The notes: generated from the letters alone by a model not told the origin. DNA of 55,688 bases from Burkholderiales bacterium (GCA_020355165.1 CP070661.1:1864675-1920362), one strand, 5' to 3'. Shown: positions 17,430-25,472, numbered from the stretch's first letter. Program-made: numbers and translations.

Positions 17430-17765
17430 CTAGGGCACCGGTGGCGACGATCGGTCCGGCGTTCTGCTGTGCTCGTCGCGTTCCGCGTGGTGTGCTTGAT
17501 GACCGCTGTTCCCGCCCTGCCCGTGATCCATCAACAGGTGCATCAGCGGGCAGGCCAGCAGCACCAGGTACACCCAATTGCCGGCCAGATGAGTCCAGTG
17601 CTGCTGGAAAAGATAGACACCGCCGACGACGGCCAACATCACGGCCGCGGTCCACCACGCTACGTGGGGAATTGACCGGGGTCTTCCGCGCGTACTGCCA
17701 TGCCCAGCGGGCAGCGTGGGGGATCGACGCGATACGGCGCTGCCTTCGAATTGACGGACGCTCAT
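17430..17765 (-). CDS. DUF2933 membrane protein
   Basis: From ATG 17765 the 111-residue product has a basic N-terminus and two hydrophobic spans (VAWWTAAVMLAVVGGVYLF and WVYLVLLACPLMHLLMDHG). The LLACPLMHLxMxHG block is the hallmark of DUF2933 proteins, which accompany copper/heavy-metal exporters. The tail is His-rich (GHQAHHAERDEH). It is the first gene after the MerR-type promoter at 17806-17837. The Cys-Met-His patch probably binds metal at the membrane. Confidence 0.82.
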   Translation of the reverse strand: MSVRQFEGSAVSRRSPTLPAGHGSTRGRPRSIPHVAWWTAAVMLAVVGGVYLFQQHWTHLAGNWVYLVLLACPLMHLLMDHGQGGNSGHQAHHAERDEHSRTPDRSSPPVP

Positions 17766-17805
17766 GACGCCTCCGGGTACTCGTCGAGTGGACTGCTCAG
17801 GTGTT

Positions 17806-17837
17806 ATCTTGAACCCTGTTGCTAACCACAGAGTCAA
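17806..17837 (-). promoter_or_regulatory. MerR-family (PbrR/CadR-like) promoter
   Basis: On the minus strand, TTGACT (complement of 17832-17837) and CAAGAT (complement of 17806-17811) are separated by a 20-bp spacer. Within it lies the imperfect dyad ACTCTGT...ACAGGGT. The overlong spacer and the TTGACTCT...AGGGT layout match promoters controlled by PbrR/CadR/ZntR-type activators. It should drive DUF2933-copZ-copA and be controlled by the divergent regulator at 17845. Confidence 0.78.
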
Positions 17838-17844
17838 GCCTCGA

Positions 17845-18309
17845 ATGTCGGCCGCCTCGCAAACCAATGACGCAGGCAAGGCATCTCGCGCGCTGACCAT
17901 CGGCCGGCTCGCGCGCAGTGCCGACGTCGGCGTGGAGACCGTGCGCCACTACACTCGCCTGAAGCTGCTCGCCGCGCCGAAGGAGCGGGTTGGCGCTTAT
18001 CGCGTTTACCCGACGCACACCGTGGCGCGCATCCGGTTCATCAAGCGGGCACAGGAACTCGGCTTCACGCTGAAGGAGATCGCCGGGCTGCTTGCGCTCG
18101 AGGACGGGCGTGATCGTGCCGCCGTGCGCAAGATCGCTGGCGCGCGCCTGGCGCAGATTGAGCAGCGCCTGGCCGACCTGCAGGCGATGGCGGGACACCT
18201 TCGCCATCTGCTGCACGAATGCGAGCACGCGCACGGCCGCGTGCGCTGCCCGATCATCCAGGCGATTGCCGAGGGGCCGCCTGCCGGACCGGGTCAACCG
18301 GGCTACTGA
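17845..18309 (+). CDS. MerR-family metal regulator with atypical site
   Basis: The 154-residue protein has the MerR winged helix (LTIGRLARSADVGVETVRHY) and a MerR-like C-terminal loop with Cys126 and Cys135 separated by eight residues (CEHAHGRVRC). This spacing equals that of mercury MerR Cys117/Cys126. The third ligand, equivalent to MerR Cys82 (or CueR Ser77), falls on Arg91 in LEDGRDRAAV, so the classic trigonal site cannot form. Two His lie within the loop and could replace it. Divergent orientation from DUF2933-copZ-copA and the PbrR-like promoter between them indicate that it controls this operon. The metal is uncertain: copper by context, or lead, cadmium or mercury by operator and loop. 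Confidence 0.85.
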   Translation: MSAASQTNDAGKASRALTIGRLARSADVGVETVRHYTRLKLLAAPKERVGAYRVYPTHTVARIRFIKRAQELGFTLKEIAGLLALEDGRDRAAVRKIAGARLAQIEQRLADLQAMAGHLRHLLHECEHAHGRVRCPIIQAIAEGPPAGPGQPGY

Positions 18310-18399
18310 AGCAGCGCTAGCCGGTGGGTCTGCGTCGGTCGCTGCGGAGGTTGCCCGTTGGCGGCCGACCGCTTCTGGCGCGTCCGGCGTCGGATCGGC

Positions 18400-19785
18400 T
18401 CAACTGCCGACGATCCGGGTCGCGACGAGCTTGAAGGCTCCGTTGTCGAAGAACAGCAGCCCGCTCGCGATCACGGTGGCGCCTTCGGCGATCGACAGCG
18501 CCATCCGAGTGCCCGGCTGCTGATAGACCATGATGCTGCGGCTTCCGGACAGCGTCGTGAAGGCGGAATCGGCAGCCATGGTCAGCGTGAAGGTGGCCTG
18601 TGTGCCGTTGGCGGCATAGCCGGACACCGTTCCGCGCAACCCCTGCGGCACGAGCTGCACCGAGCGCGCCGCCAGCGAGCCGCCGCCCGTCATTCCGCGC
18701 ATGCCCCCACCTTGCATCATGGCGCCGCTGCTGAAGGCGGCGACGCGCTGTCCACTGCGCATCGCCGCGGCGTCGAAGCGCGGCGTGAACGGCAGGTTGC
18801 TCAGGTCGACATCGTCTGCGTCGAACCCGAACATCGTATCGCCGGTCAGCGCCACGGTCGTGGTCCCGGCCAGATTGGCCCGCATCATGCTCAGGCCGGC
18901 GCCATCCTGCATGGCCAGCACGAGCTGGGTCGGCGGGTTTCCGGTGATGTCGGTGACCACGCCCATCGCCATCGTCCCTCCCGCCGGTATCAAGGCGTGC
19001 ACGCGGCTCGCCATCCAGGTTCCGTCGGGCTGACGCGTACCATCGATCTCGGCGAGCATGCCCGCGCCCATCCCGGCCATGCCGCTAAGGCCGACAAACT
19101 CGGTGGCGGCATTGGTCATCAACGGCAGGTCGGCTGCCCCCTGCAGCATCGCCAGGTGCAGCGAGGCGCCAGACACACTGCTCACGACGCCGGTCATGCG
19201 GCCGATTCCGCCATCTTCCGGATCGGGGCTTCCCGGAATCGCGGCGCGCCAGGTCGCGGTCATCGTCGGTGTCATGACGACGTTGCCACTGTCATCGATC
19301 GACAGCGAGTGGCCCATGTCGAGGTCGAGATTGACGACCATCGGCGCGCTGCCGACAGCGAGGGCCGGGCTGAACTCTACGGCGGCCGTCATCGGACCAC
19401 TCAGGGTCCGCTGGATCACCTGTCTGGTGGCCGGGTCCATGTAAGTCACCGTCGCCCCGGTGAACGTCATCGTCGCGCCGGCGTAGGTTCCCTGCGGCAT
19501 GTTCGCCAACAGCAGTGGTCGCACCGTCCCCATCGACTGCATCACTTCCATGTCGGCGCCGGTGGTAAGCAAGGGAACGGTGCCGCCGCTGCCAGTGGTG
19601 AACGACAGCGACTGAATGTGCATGTTGGCGGCCAGCAGACGATCGGCGGGGGCGTCGCCGAGATTGACTTGCACCGAAGTGGTTGCTGCGGACGGCGTCG
19701 AAGTGGCGACCGTCGACGACCCGCCACCGCACCCAGCGAGGAGCACAGCGAAAGTGGCGGCCACCAGTCCAGCATAAGGTTTCAT
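18400..19785 (-). CDS. Met-rich lipoprotein (DUF4382/DUF5666-like)
   Basis: The 461-residue product has a lipoprotein signal (MKPYAGLVAATFAVLLAGCG, lipobox LAGC). A DUF4382-like beta domain begins SVQVNLGDAPADRLL. Later repeats (GRMTGVVSSVSGASLHL, MAMGVVTDITGN, LRGTVSGYAANG) fit DUF5666-type strands. Met is strikingly frequent (for example MAGMGAGM and MMQGGGMRGMTGG), which suggests Cu(I) thioether sites in a surface lipoprotein. GGAGGAAAG just before ATG 19785 decides the start. It is the last gene of the SHOCT/Spy series on the same strand and converges with the MerR-type gene. Confidence 0.72.
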   Translation of the reverse strand: MKPYAGLVAATFAVLLAGCGGGSSTVATSTPSAATTSVQVNLGDAPADRLLAANMHIQSLSFTTGSGGTVPLLTTGADMEVMQSMGTVRPLLLANMPQGTYAGATMTFTGATVTYMDPATRQVIQRTLSGPMTAAVEFSPALAVGSAPMVVNLDLDMGHSLSIDDSGNVVMTPTMTATWRAAIPGSPDPEDGGIGRMTGVVSSVSGASLHLAMLQGAADLPLMTNAATEFVGLSGMAGMGAGMLAEIDGTRQPDGTWMASRVHALIPAGGTMAMGVVTDITGNPPTQLVLAMQDGAGLSMMRANLAGTTTVALTGDTMFGFDADDVDLSNLPFTPRFDAAAMRSGQRVAAFSSGAMMQGGGMRGMTGGGSLAARSVQLVPQGLRGTVSGYAANGTQATFTLTMAADSAFTTLSGSRSIMVYQQPGTRMALSIAEGATVIASGLLFFDNGAFKLVATRIVGS

Positions 19786-19868
19786 CTTTCCTCCGGGGAT
19801 TCCGTTTCCATTTGTTCGATGTGGCCCTTGGCACAAGGCCGATGGCCGCCTGAGTCTTCCGCCTGGCG

Positions 19869-20087
19869 CTAAGGTCCGATGTCGCGCTTCTTCTGCTCAT
19901 ACTCGTCGCGGCCGATCTCACCCCGCGCGTATCTCTTGTTCAGCAATTCCAGCGCCGACTCACCCCGCGCGGAACTGTCGCGGCCACGACTGGCCATCCA
20001 GGCGAGCCAGACGACGACCGCGACGATGACGATCCACCACAGGCCCATGCCAAACCAGCCATTGCCCATTCCAAAGCCGTACATCAT
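19869..20087 (-). CDS. SHOCT-domain small membrane protein
   Basis: The 72-residue product starts MMYGFGMGNGWFGMGLWW, has one membrane span (about 13-33) and ends in a SHOCT motif (ALELLNKRYARGEIGRDEYE). SHOCT modules are short C-terminal segments thought to mediate oligomerisation. Small Met/Gly/Trp-rich SHOCT proteins are common in copper and silver clusters. Two in-frame ATGs are adjacent at 20087 and 20084; GGGAGAAG precedes them. It lies between the Spy-like and Met-rich lipoprotein genes. Confidence 0.8.
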   Translation of the reverse strand: MMYGFGMGNGWFGMGLWWIVIVAVVVWLAWMASRGRDSSARGESALELLNKRYARGEIGRDEYEQKKRDIGP

Positions 20088-20170
20088 TGTCTTCTCCCAG
20101 GCGCGGCGGGCGTTCAACGGCGCCGCCGCGCCCAATCGCACTCCGGCCGGAGTGCGGTTCGAGAGTCGGA

Positions 20171-20716
20171 TTAGTCGCTGTCGACGCCGCAGCAGCTACG
20201 GGCGAGGCGCTGGTATTGCTCCCGCTGCTGCGGCGTCAGCAGCGCTTCGGCCTTGTCCGCTGCGTCGAGCGAGTTTTCGAGAATCTGCTGGCGCAATTCG
20301 CTCATCCGCTTGTGGGCCGCCAGGATGGCGGCTCGGTCACGTTTGCCGGGGGTTGTCTCTCGGTCGTACAGCTCGCCCATCTGGTCATGCATCTTGCCCA
20401 TGAGCGCCCAGTTCTCCTTGCGCAGATCGCCTTCGATCTCGTTGAGCTGCTGGCGTTGCTCGGCGGTGAGCTCGAGCCGCTCGATGGCGCCGAGCTGGTA
20501 CCCGCCCATCATGCCCGGGCCCATGCCGTGGCCGCCGTAGCCGCCCATCATCCCCGGGCCCATGCCGTGGCCGCCGTATCCGCCCATCATCCCTGGGCCC
20601 ATGCCGTAGCCGCCATAGCTGCCCATCATCCCCGGGCCATACCCATGCGCGTATGCCGTAGCCCCAATAACACCGAGTGCAATCGCAGCTGCGATTGCGG
20701 TCTTTTTCAGGTTCAT
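20171..20716 (-). CDS. Spy/CpxP-like periplasmic protein with Gly/Met repeats
   Basis: The 181-residue protein has a signal peptide (MNLKKTAIAAAIALGVIGAT, ending AYAHG). Three exact-length 13-residue repeats GG(H/Y)GMGPGMMGGY lie at 35-73. A helical LTxxQ domain follows (LELTAEQRQQLNEIE, then LLTPQQREQYQRL), typical of periplasmic metal sensors/chaperones of the Spy/CpxP/CnrX type. The Gly-Met-His repeats probably bind Cu(I). SCCGVDSD at the C-terminus adds a CC pair. The gene is followed by SHOCT and lipoprotein genes on the same strand. Confidence 0.85.
   Translation of the reverse strand: MNLKKTAIAAAIALGVIGATAYAHGYGPGMMGSYGGYGMGPGMMGGYGGHGMGPGMMGGYGGHGMGPGMMGGYQLGAIERLELTAEQRQQLNEIEGDLRKENWALMGKMHDQMGELYDRETTPGKRDRAAILAAHKRMSELRQQILENSLDAADKAEALLTPQQREQYQRLARSCCGVDSD
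20498..20614 (-). repeat. three 39-bp in-frame tandem repeats
   Basis: Three consecutive 39-bp units encode the 13-residue Gly/Met/His repeats of the Spy-like protein. The units are nearly identical at DNA level, with differences mainly at His/Tyr and silent positions, so the array probably arose by recent slippage or unequal crossing over and may vary in copy number between strains. Confidence 0.9.
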
Positions 20717-20905
20717 CGTGTTTCCTTTTCAGATGTGGCCGCCAATGGCGGCGGCCGGCAAGAGACTGCCGTTGAGTTTCTCGACTAGAAAATCTGACCA
20801 AAGGCGAGCCGACTGCAGCGACACCGCAGAGGCGACGGCGCCCTTGACGGAGAAGCGCTGCGCCTCGAGCTACACCAAGTCGGCGCGGGTCGCCGAAGCG
20901 GGCCG

Positions 20906-21268
20906 TCAGGCGCTGCGAGTCGGTGGCGGCAGTGGAACGTCGAGCACGACCGACCCAAATGGCGCGTGCTCGACTTGGGGAGTTGGGCTTGCCGAGGAGT
21001 CGACCAGCAACGTGGCCGACGCAACTGCCATCGCGAAACTGCCAAAGTGTGGGCAAGAGTGGCCGTGCGAGCTGCCATGCGCTCCACTGCCGACACACCC
21101 GGTAGCGAAGTGGTTCATGGCCGCGGAATGGCCCGAGTGTTCACCGGCCATGACAGTCGGCACCTGATCACAAGGGCGAAGCGGCATGCCTGTCACCAAT
21201 ACCGCTGCAGCCAGAGACGACTGCATCGGGATCAACAGGACGAAGAGAATGGCAAGCAAACGGCGCAT
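20906..21268 (-). CDS. small secreted His-rich protein, CzcI-like (second copy)
   Basis: The 120-residue product has a signal peptide (MRRLLAILFVLLIPMQSSLA) and a His/Cys-containing middle (HSGHSAAMNHF, GSSHGHSCPHFG). The tail is VVLDVPLPPPTRSA. It shares the signal type, CPH motif and DV-PPP tail with the protein at 3697-4056 and so belongs to the same CzcI-like small periplasmic family. The gene is upstream of the Spy-like gene on the same strand, separated by 190 bases, so it may start that unit. Metal binding is inferred. Confidence 0.7.
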   Translation of the reverse strand: MRRLLAILFVLLIPMQSSLAAAVLVTGMPLRPCDQVPTVMAGEHSGHSAAMNHFATGCVGSGAHGSSHGHSCPHFGSFAMAVASATLLVDSSASPTPQVEHAPFGSVVLDVPLPPPTRSA

Positions 21269-21670
21269 CGGCGTATTTTCGGGTCTTGCCGGTTCGACCC
21301 TTTGACGGAAGACAAGTTCATTGCCGGGCCTGACTGGCGCGATAGCCCTTCGATGTGCGTCCCATCAGTCGAGAGCCGCTCCGCTTTCGGGTTGCAGTGG
21401 GATCAGGAGCACCGCTTTGCGCACACCTGGCAGGCCGTTTCGGGACCATTGATCGCGACCAGGCCGTCGGAAAGGGGCCGTTCCGTAACGGAAGGGGCAG
21501 CACAGCCCGAATTGACCGCCGAACGCGACCTCTCGCCGATCCGCTGAATGCATTACGACCGCAGTAGACGACTGCTCATCGGGGTGAAGCAGTCAGCCGC
21601 TCAGAGAGCGGCGACCGGCCGCTAGGAGTCTATAGCACCTCTCCCCGATGGCCGCTCGTCGTGCCCCAGG
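21269..21670. other. no supportable gene
   Basis: Only short, overlapping frames without motifs are present. The stretch separates the copper island from the aromatic-degradation genes. I see no terminator, repeat or RNA gene here. Confidence 0.5.
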
Positions 21671-23230
21671 TCAGAGGACAACCTCGATCAGATACGGCCC
21701 GCCGCTGGCGAAACCACGCTGCGCTTCGCGCACCAGTTCGTCGGCCGTCCGCACGGTCGCAGCGGGAACGCCGTGTCCGTGCGCCAGCGCCACCCAGTCG
21801 AGCGCCGGCCGGTCCAGGCGCAGCATCGCCTCGGCCCTCGGCCCGCCGACCTGCGCGCCGACGCCCTGCAGTTCGCCCTGCAGGATGCGGTAGGCACGGT
21901 TGGCGAAGATCACCGCCACCACCGGCAACGACTCGCGTGCGATGCTCCACAGTGCCTGTAGCGTGTACATGGCACTGCCGTCGCCTTCCAGCGCCAGCAC
22001 CGGCCGTCCCGGCGCGCCGATCGCCGCGCCGAGCGCTGCCGGCAGGCCGAAGCCGATCGCGCCGCCCATCACCGCCAGCCAGTCGTGCGGCGCGGCGGCG
22101 GCAAAGCGCGGGCCAAAGGCGCGGCCGGTCGTCACCGCCTCGTCGACGACGATTGCGTTCTCCGGCAGCACAGCAGCCAGCACGTCGCCGATGAGGTCGG
22201 CGTTCAACGTGCCGGCGGGGCGCAGCGCCTGTACGGCCGGCGGCCGTGGCGCTGACGCCATCGGTGTGGCGACCGCGCCCAGTTCATCGCGCAGCGCTTC
22301 GAGCGCCGCCGGCACGTCGTCGCGTGCGTGGGCCAGCGTAAGCGTGCGGCAACCGACCGGCTTCAATTCGCTCGGCTTGCCGGGATAGGCGAAGAAAGCG
22401 ATCGGATCGGCGGCACCGGCGAGCAGCAGGCACTTGGCGCCGGCCAGTTTCTCCACCGCCGCATCAACCGCATAGGGCAGCCGGTCGACGCGCACCCGGC
22501 CGCGTCCGCCCGGCATGCGGGCGTTGTAGAACTCGGCCAGCAGCCGGCAGCCGGTCTTGTGCGCGATTGCCGAGGCCGCTTCGCGGGCACGCTCGCCGAC
22601 GCCGTCGGCGCCAAGCAGGAGGACCGCGCGGGCGCCGAGCGAGGCAAGTGCCCGCGCGGCTTCGCGCACCGCCTCGGGCTGCGGCGGCTTCGGCGTTGCC
22701 GGCGGCAACGCAGTCGCGACCGGGCCACCCGGGCCCCAGGCCGTGTCCGCCGGCAGTATCAGCGTCGCGATGCAGCCCAGCGCGCCGTCGCGCGTGGCCG
22801 CGATTGCCTCGGCTCCGTCGCCAGCTACTTCGCGCGAACTGCGCGAGGTCCTGAACCAGTGCGACACCGGCGCGGCAATCCCCTCGACATCCGAGCTCAG
22901 CGGCGACTCGAACCGCGCATGCGCGACGGCGTGATCGCCGACGATGTTGACGATGCCCGAACGCGCCTTCTTCCCGTTGTGCAGGTTTGCGGTGCCGTTG
23001 CCCAGCCCCGGCCCGAGGTGCAGCAGCGTGGCCGCTGGCTTGCGTGCCATACGGTAGTAACCGTCGGCGGCGCCCGTGGCCACTCCCTCGAACAGCGCCA
23101 GCACGCTGCGCATGCCGGTGACGCGATCCAGCGCGGCGACGAAATGCATCTCCGACGTGCCGGGGTTGCCGAAGCACACGTCGACGCCGTTGGCGGCGAG
23201 TGTGGCGAGTAGCGATTCCGCGCCGTTCAT
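21671..23230 (-). CDS. ThDP-dependent acetolactate synthase/decarboxylase-like enzyme
   Basis: The 519-residue protein has the three-domain layout of the ThDP superfamily. The N-terminal Pyr domain (VDVCFGNPGTSEMHFVAALD, with GLFEGVATGAADGY-like Glu motif) precedes a central domain and a C-terminal PP domain. The latter has GDGSAMYTLQALW, then about 30 residues on, FANRAYRIL, equivalent to the GDG...NN ThDP/Mg motif. The length suits acetolactate-synthase-like or benzoylformate-decarboxylase-like enzymes. The substrate cannot be told; 2-oxoacid decarboxylation of an aromatic side chain is possible from neighbours. The start lies right beside an inverted-repeat element, which may have replaced its promoter. 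Confidence 0.85.
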   Translation of the reverse strand: MNGAESLLATLAANGVDVCFGNPGTSEMHFVAALDRVTGMRSVLALFEGVATGAADGYYRMARKPAATLLHLGPGLGNGTANLHNGKKARSGIVNIVGDHAVAHARFESPLSSDVEGIAAPVSHWFRTSRSSREVAGDGAEAIAATRDGALGCIATLILPADTAWGPGGPVATALPPATPKPPQPEAVREAARALASLGARAVLLLGADGVGERAREAASAIAHKTGCRLLAEFYNARMPGGRGRVRVDRLPYAVDAAVEKLAGAKCLLLAGAADPIAFFAYPGKPSELKPVGCRTLTLAHARDDVPAALEALRDELGAVATPMASAPRPPAVQALRPAGTLNADLIGDVLAAVLPENAIVVDEAVTTGRAFGPRFAAAAPHDWLAVMGGAIGFGLPAALGAAIGAPGRPVLALEGDGSAMYTLQALWSIARESLPVVAVIFANRAYRILQGELQGVGAQVGGPRAEAMLRLDRPALDWVALAHGHGVPAATVRTADELVREAQRGFASGGPYLIEVVL

Positions 23231-23503
23231 CTAGGGCCTGTTCACGCTGGAGCCAGTAGTGCGAAGGTCAATGGCGGGAGGCAGTGCGAGGCGCCGCGAG
23301 TGCCGTTGGCTGATGCCGACAAGCGAAGCGGCAACGACGCAATGCGCCCGCCGTTGACCTTGCCGAAGAGTTGGGCCGAAATGCGGCGTCCGCTTGGTCG
23401 GACGGCATGCGCAGGGCAGCGGCCCCGCGCGGCGCCGTCCTTCGCGCATCCGTCCGCATTGCGGCCCAACGCATCTCCCGCATTTAGTGTGAACAGGCCC
23501 CAG
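23231..23503. mobile_element. MITE-like element with 18-bp inverted ends
   Basis: The left end CTAGGGCCTGTTCACGCT (23231-23248) and right end AGTGTGAACAGGCCCCAG (23486-23503) are inverted repeats with two mismatches, including 12 perfect bases GGGCCTGTTCAC. The 273-bp interior has no functional gene; its open frames are Arg/Ala-rich. The interior contains sub-repeats such as GGGCCGAAATGCGGCGTCC and CGCATTGCGGCCCAAC. This looks like a non-autonomous transposable element. It lies between the ThDP enzyme start codon and the DUF2783 gene. Confidence 0.7.
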
Positions 23504-23554
23504 GCTGCGCGGCTGCTCAGTGGGCTGAGGCGCGTGTCGGAGGATCGCCGCCGC

Positions 23555-23785
23555 TTAGCCGGCGACGTCTTCACGGGCGCGCTGCAGCGCCTCGCGGATC
23601 ACGCCGATGTCGCCGACGTGATTGGCCAGCAGCAGCACCAGCTTGGCGTTCAGCAGCGCACTTTGCTCGTCGGTCAGGTCGCGGTGCGCGTCGATCAGCA
23701 ACTGGTAGAAGTCGTCGCCCGCCGAGAAGTCGCGGAAGTAGCGCCTGCCCGGCTCGGCGAAGTTCGGCTCGAGGTTCAGCGGCAT
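23555..23785 (-). CDS. DUF2783 small protein
   Basis: The 76-residue product (MPLNLEPNFAEPGRRYFRDF to AREDVAG) matches the DUF2783 family as I recall: DFYQLLIDAHRDLTDEQSALLNAKLVLLLANHVGD is nearly the full domain. DUF2783 genes habitually sit next to FAD-dependent aromatic hydroxylases, as here, 16 bases after the hydroxylase stop. ATG 23785 gives the family start. The function is unknown; a subunit or stabiliser of the hydroxylase is inferred. Confidence 0.85.
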   Translation of the reverse strand: MPLNLEPNFAEPGRRYFRDFSAGDDFYQLLIDAHRDLTDEQSALLNAKLVLLLANHVGDIGVIREALQRAREDVAG

Positions 23786-23801
23786 CGTCTTGCTCCGGTG
23801 A

Positions 23802-25454
23802 TCATGGGTTGCAAGTGGCGCGCGCCATCGCCGCGCGCACGGCGCCCGGCTCGAGGCGCCGCCAGCGGGCGGCGACGTGCTGGTCGGGCCGTACCAGCCA
23901 GGCGCTTCCCGGCAGCGCGTCGTAGCGCTCAAGGAAGCGGCCGCGCACGTCGTGCAGGGCGCGCATGCCGGGGCGTCCGCCCGGCTTGGCGGTGACCAGC
24001 ATCGGCTCGATGGGGGTCGCCGTCTTCAGCTCGGCCAGCGTGCTCGTATCGACGTCGGCGGCGCGCTCGGCATAGACGAGCAACTGGAAGCGGCCGCCCA
24101 GCTGGTCGAGCAGCCACGAAGCCTGGCCATCGACCTCGACCGGCGCGTCGTCGAGCGGCGCACCCGGCACCATGTCGCCGGCGAAGGCGTCGGCATCCGG
24201 CGTGTTCAGCGGCGACTCCGTGTATATGCTCGGCACCGACAGGCGGCCGGAGTTGACCAGCTTGCGCGCGAAGGCGTGGTGGCCGGCCAGCTGCAGCACG
24301 GCGTTGCGCAAGGTGCGGCTGGCGCCGCTCTTCGGCGTGATGAAGTCGGTCGAGCGGGTCGAGTTCATGATGTTCTCGTCGGCGGCGACAGTGCGCTCCT
24401 CCGAGTAGCTGTCGAGCAGCTGCTCCGGTGCCTGCCCGGCCAGCACCAGCGCCAGCTTCCAGGCCAGGTTGTCGGTGTCCTGTATGCCGGAGTTGGCGCC
24501 GCGCGCGCCGAACGGCGAGACCTGGTGCGCGGCGTCGCCGACGAACAGCAGCCGGCCGTGGCGGAACTTCTGCATCCGCCGGCACTGGAAGGTGTAGACG
24601 CTGACCCACTCCAGCTCGAACGGCCGTTCCTCGCCGAGCATCGCCCTGATGCGCGGCACGACCCGTTCGGGCTTCTTCTCCTGCTCGGGGTCGGCGTCCC
24701 AGCCGAGCTGGAAGTCGATCCGCCAGACGTTGTCGGCCTGCTTGTGCAGCAGCACCGACTGGTTGCGGTGAAACGGCGGGTCGAACCAGAACCACCGCTC
24801 GGCCGGAAAATCGGCCTGCATCACCACGTCGGCGATCAGGAAGCGGTCGGTGAAGACCTTGCCCTCGACGTCCAGGCCCAGCATGTGGCGGATCGGGCTG
24901 CGCGCACCGTCGGCGACGATCAGCCAGTCGCAGTCGATCGCGTAGCGGCCGTCCGGCGTTTCGACGTCGAGCGAGACGCTGCGCTCGGCCGTGCGCACGC
25001 CGGCGACCCTGTTCTTCCACCGCATCTCGACGCCGGCCTCGACGCAGCGCTCGACCAGCATCTGCTCGAGGTAGTACTGCTGCAGGTTGACCATGCCCGG
25101 CCGCTTGTGATCGGGCTGCGGCCGCAGGTTGAAGCTAAAGACCTCGCGCTCGCCGAAGAAGGTCCGGCCGACGTCCCAGCTCACTCCCTTGCGGCACACC
25201 GCGTCGCCGATGCCGAGGCGGTCGAAGATCTCCAGCGCCCGCTTGGCGTAGCACACGCCGCGCGAGCCGATCGACACCGTGTCGTCGTCGTCGAGGACGA
25301 CCACCGGCACGCCGTGCTGGGTAAGGTCGATCGCCGCCGCCATGCCGACCGGCCCGGCGCCGACCACGATCACCGGCCGCCGGCTCGGCGGGGCGCTGTC
25401 CAGTTCCGGCGGCCGCCGGTACTCGTACCTCGGATAGCGGTAGGTCTTGAGCAT
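23802..25454 (-). CDS. FAD-dependent aromatic-ring hydroxylase (PHBH/MhpA type)
   Basis: The 550-residue flavoprotein has the dinucleotide motif VIVVGAGPVGMAAAIDL at about 28-44 and the DG-type motif VADGARSPIRHMLGL. The second FAD motif is GRLLFVGDAAHQVSPFGARG, followed by NSGIQDTDNLAWKLALVL. These identify a class A flavin monooxygenase such as 3-(3-hydroxyphenyl)propionate or 3-hydroxyphenylacetate hydroxylase. The C-terminal thioredoxin-like region (from about 430) fits the longer MhpA subgroup. The substrate is unknown; a hydroxylated aromatic acid is likely given the nearby paa genes. DUF2783 follows in the same operon. Confidence 0.88.
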   Translation of the reverse strand: MLKTYRYPRYEYRRPPELDSAPPSRRPVIVVGAGPVGMAAAIDLTQHGVPVVVLDDDDTVSIGSRGVCYAKRALEIFDRLGIGDAVCRKGVSWDVGRTFFGEREVFSFNLRPQPDHKRPGMVNLQQYYLEQMLVERCVEAGVEMRWKNRVAGVRTAERSVSLDVETPDGRYAIDCDWLIVADGARSPIRHMLGLDVEGKVFTDRFLIADVVMQADFPAERWFWFDPPFHRNQSVLLHKQADNVWRIDFQLGWDADPEQEKKPERVVPRIRAMLGEERPFELEWVSVYTFQCRRMQKFRHGRLLFVGDAAHQVSPFGARGANSGIQDTDNLAWKLALVLAGQAPEQLLDSYSEERTVAADENIMNSTRSTDFITPKSGASRTLRNAVLQLAGHHAFARKLVNSGRLSVPSIYTESPLNTPDADAFAGDMVPGAPLDDAPVEVDGQASWLLDQLGGRFQLLVYAERAADVDTSTLAELKTATPIEPMLVTAKPGGRPGMRALHDVRGRFLERYDALPGSAWLVRPDQHVAARWRRLEPGAVRAAMARATCNP

Positions 25455-25472
25455 CGGTCGCTGCCGCTGCGG

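Noticed and set aside
20498-20614. tandem 39-bp units as a CRISPR array
   Set aside because: There are no unique spacers, the units are contiguous, and they encode an in-frame protein repeat.
23242-23574. a minus-strand open frame of 110 codons
   Set aside because: It spans most of the inverted-repeat element at 23231-23503 and has low-complexity Arg/Ala/Ser composition. It is better explained as a frame inside the element.
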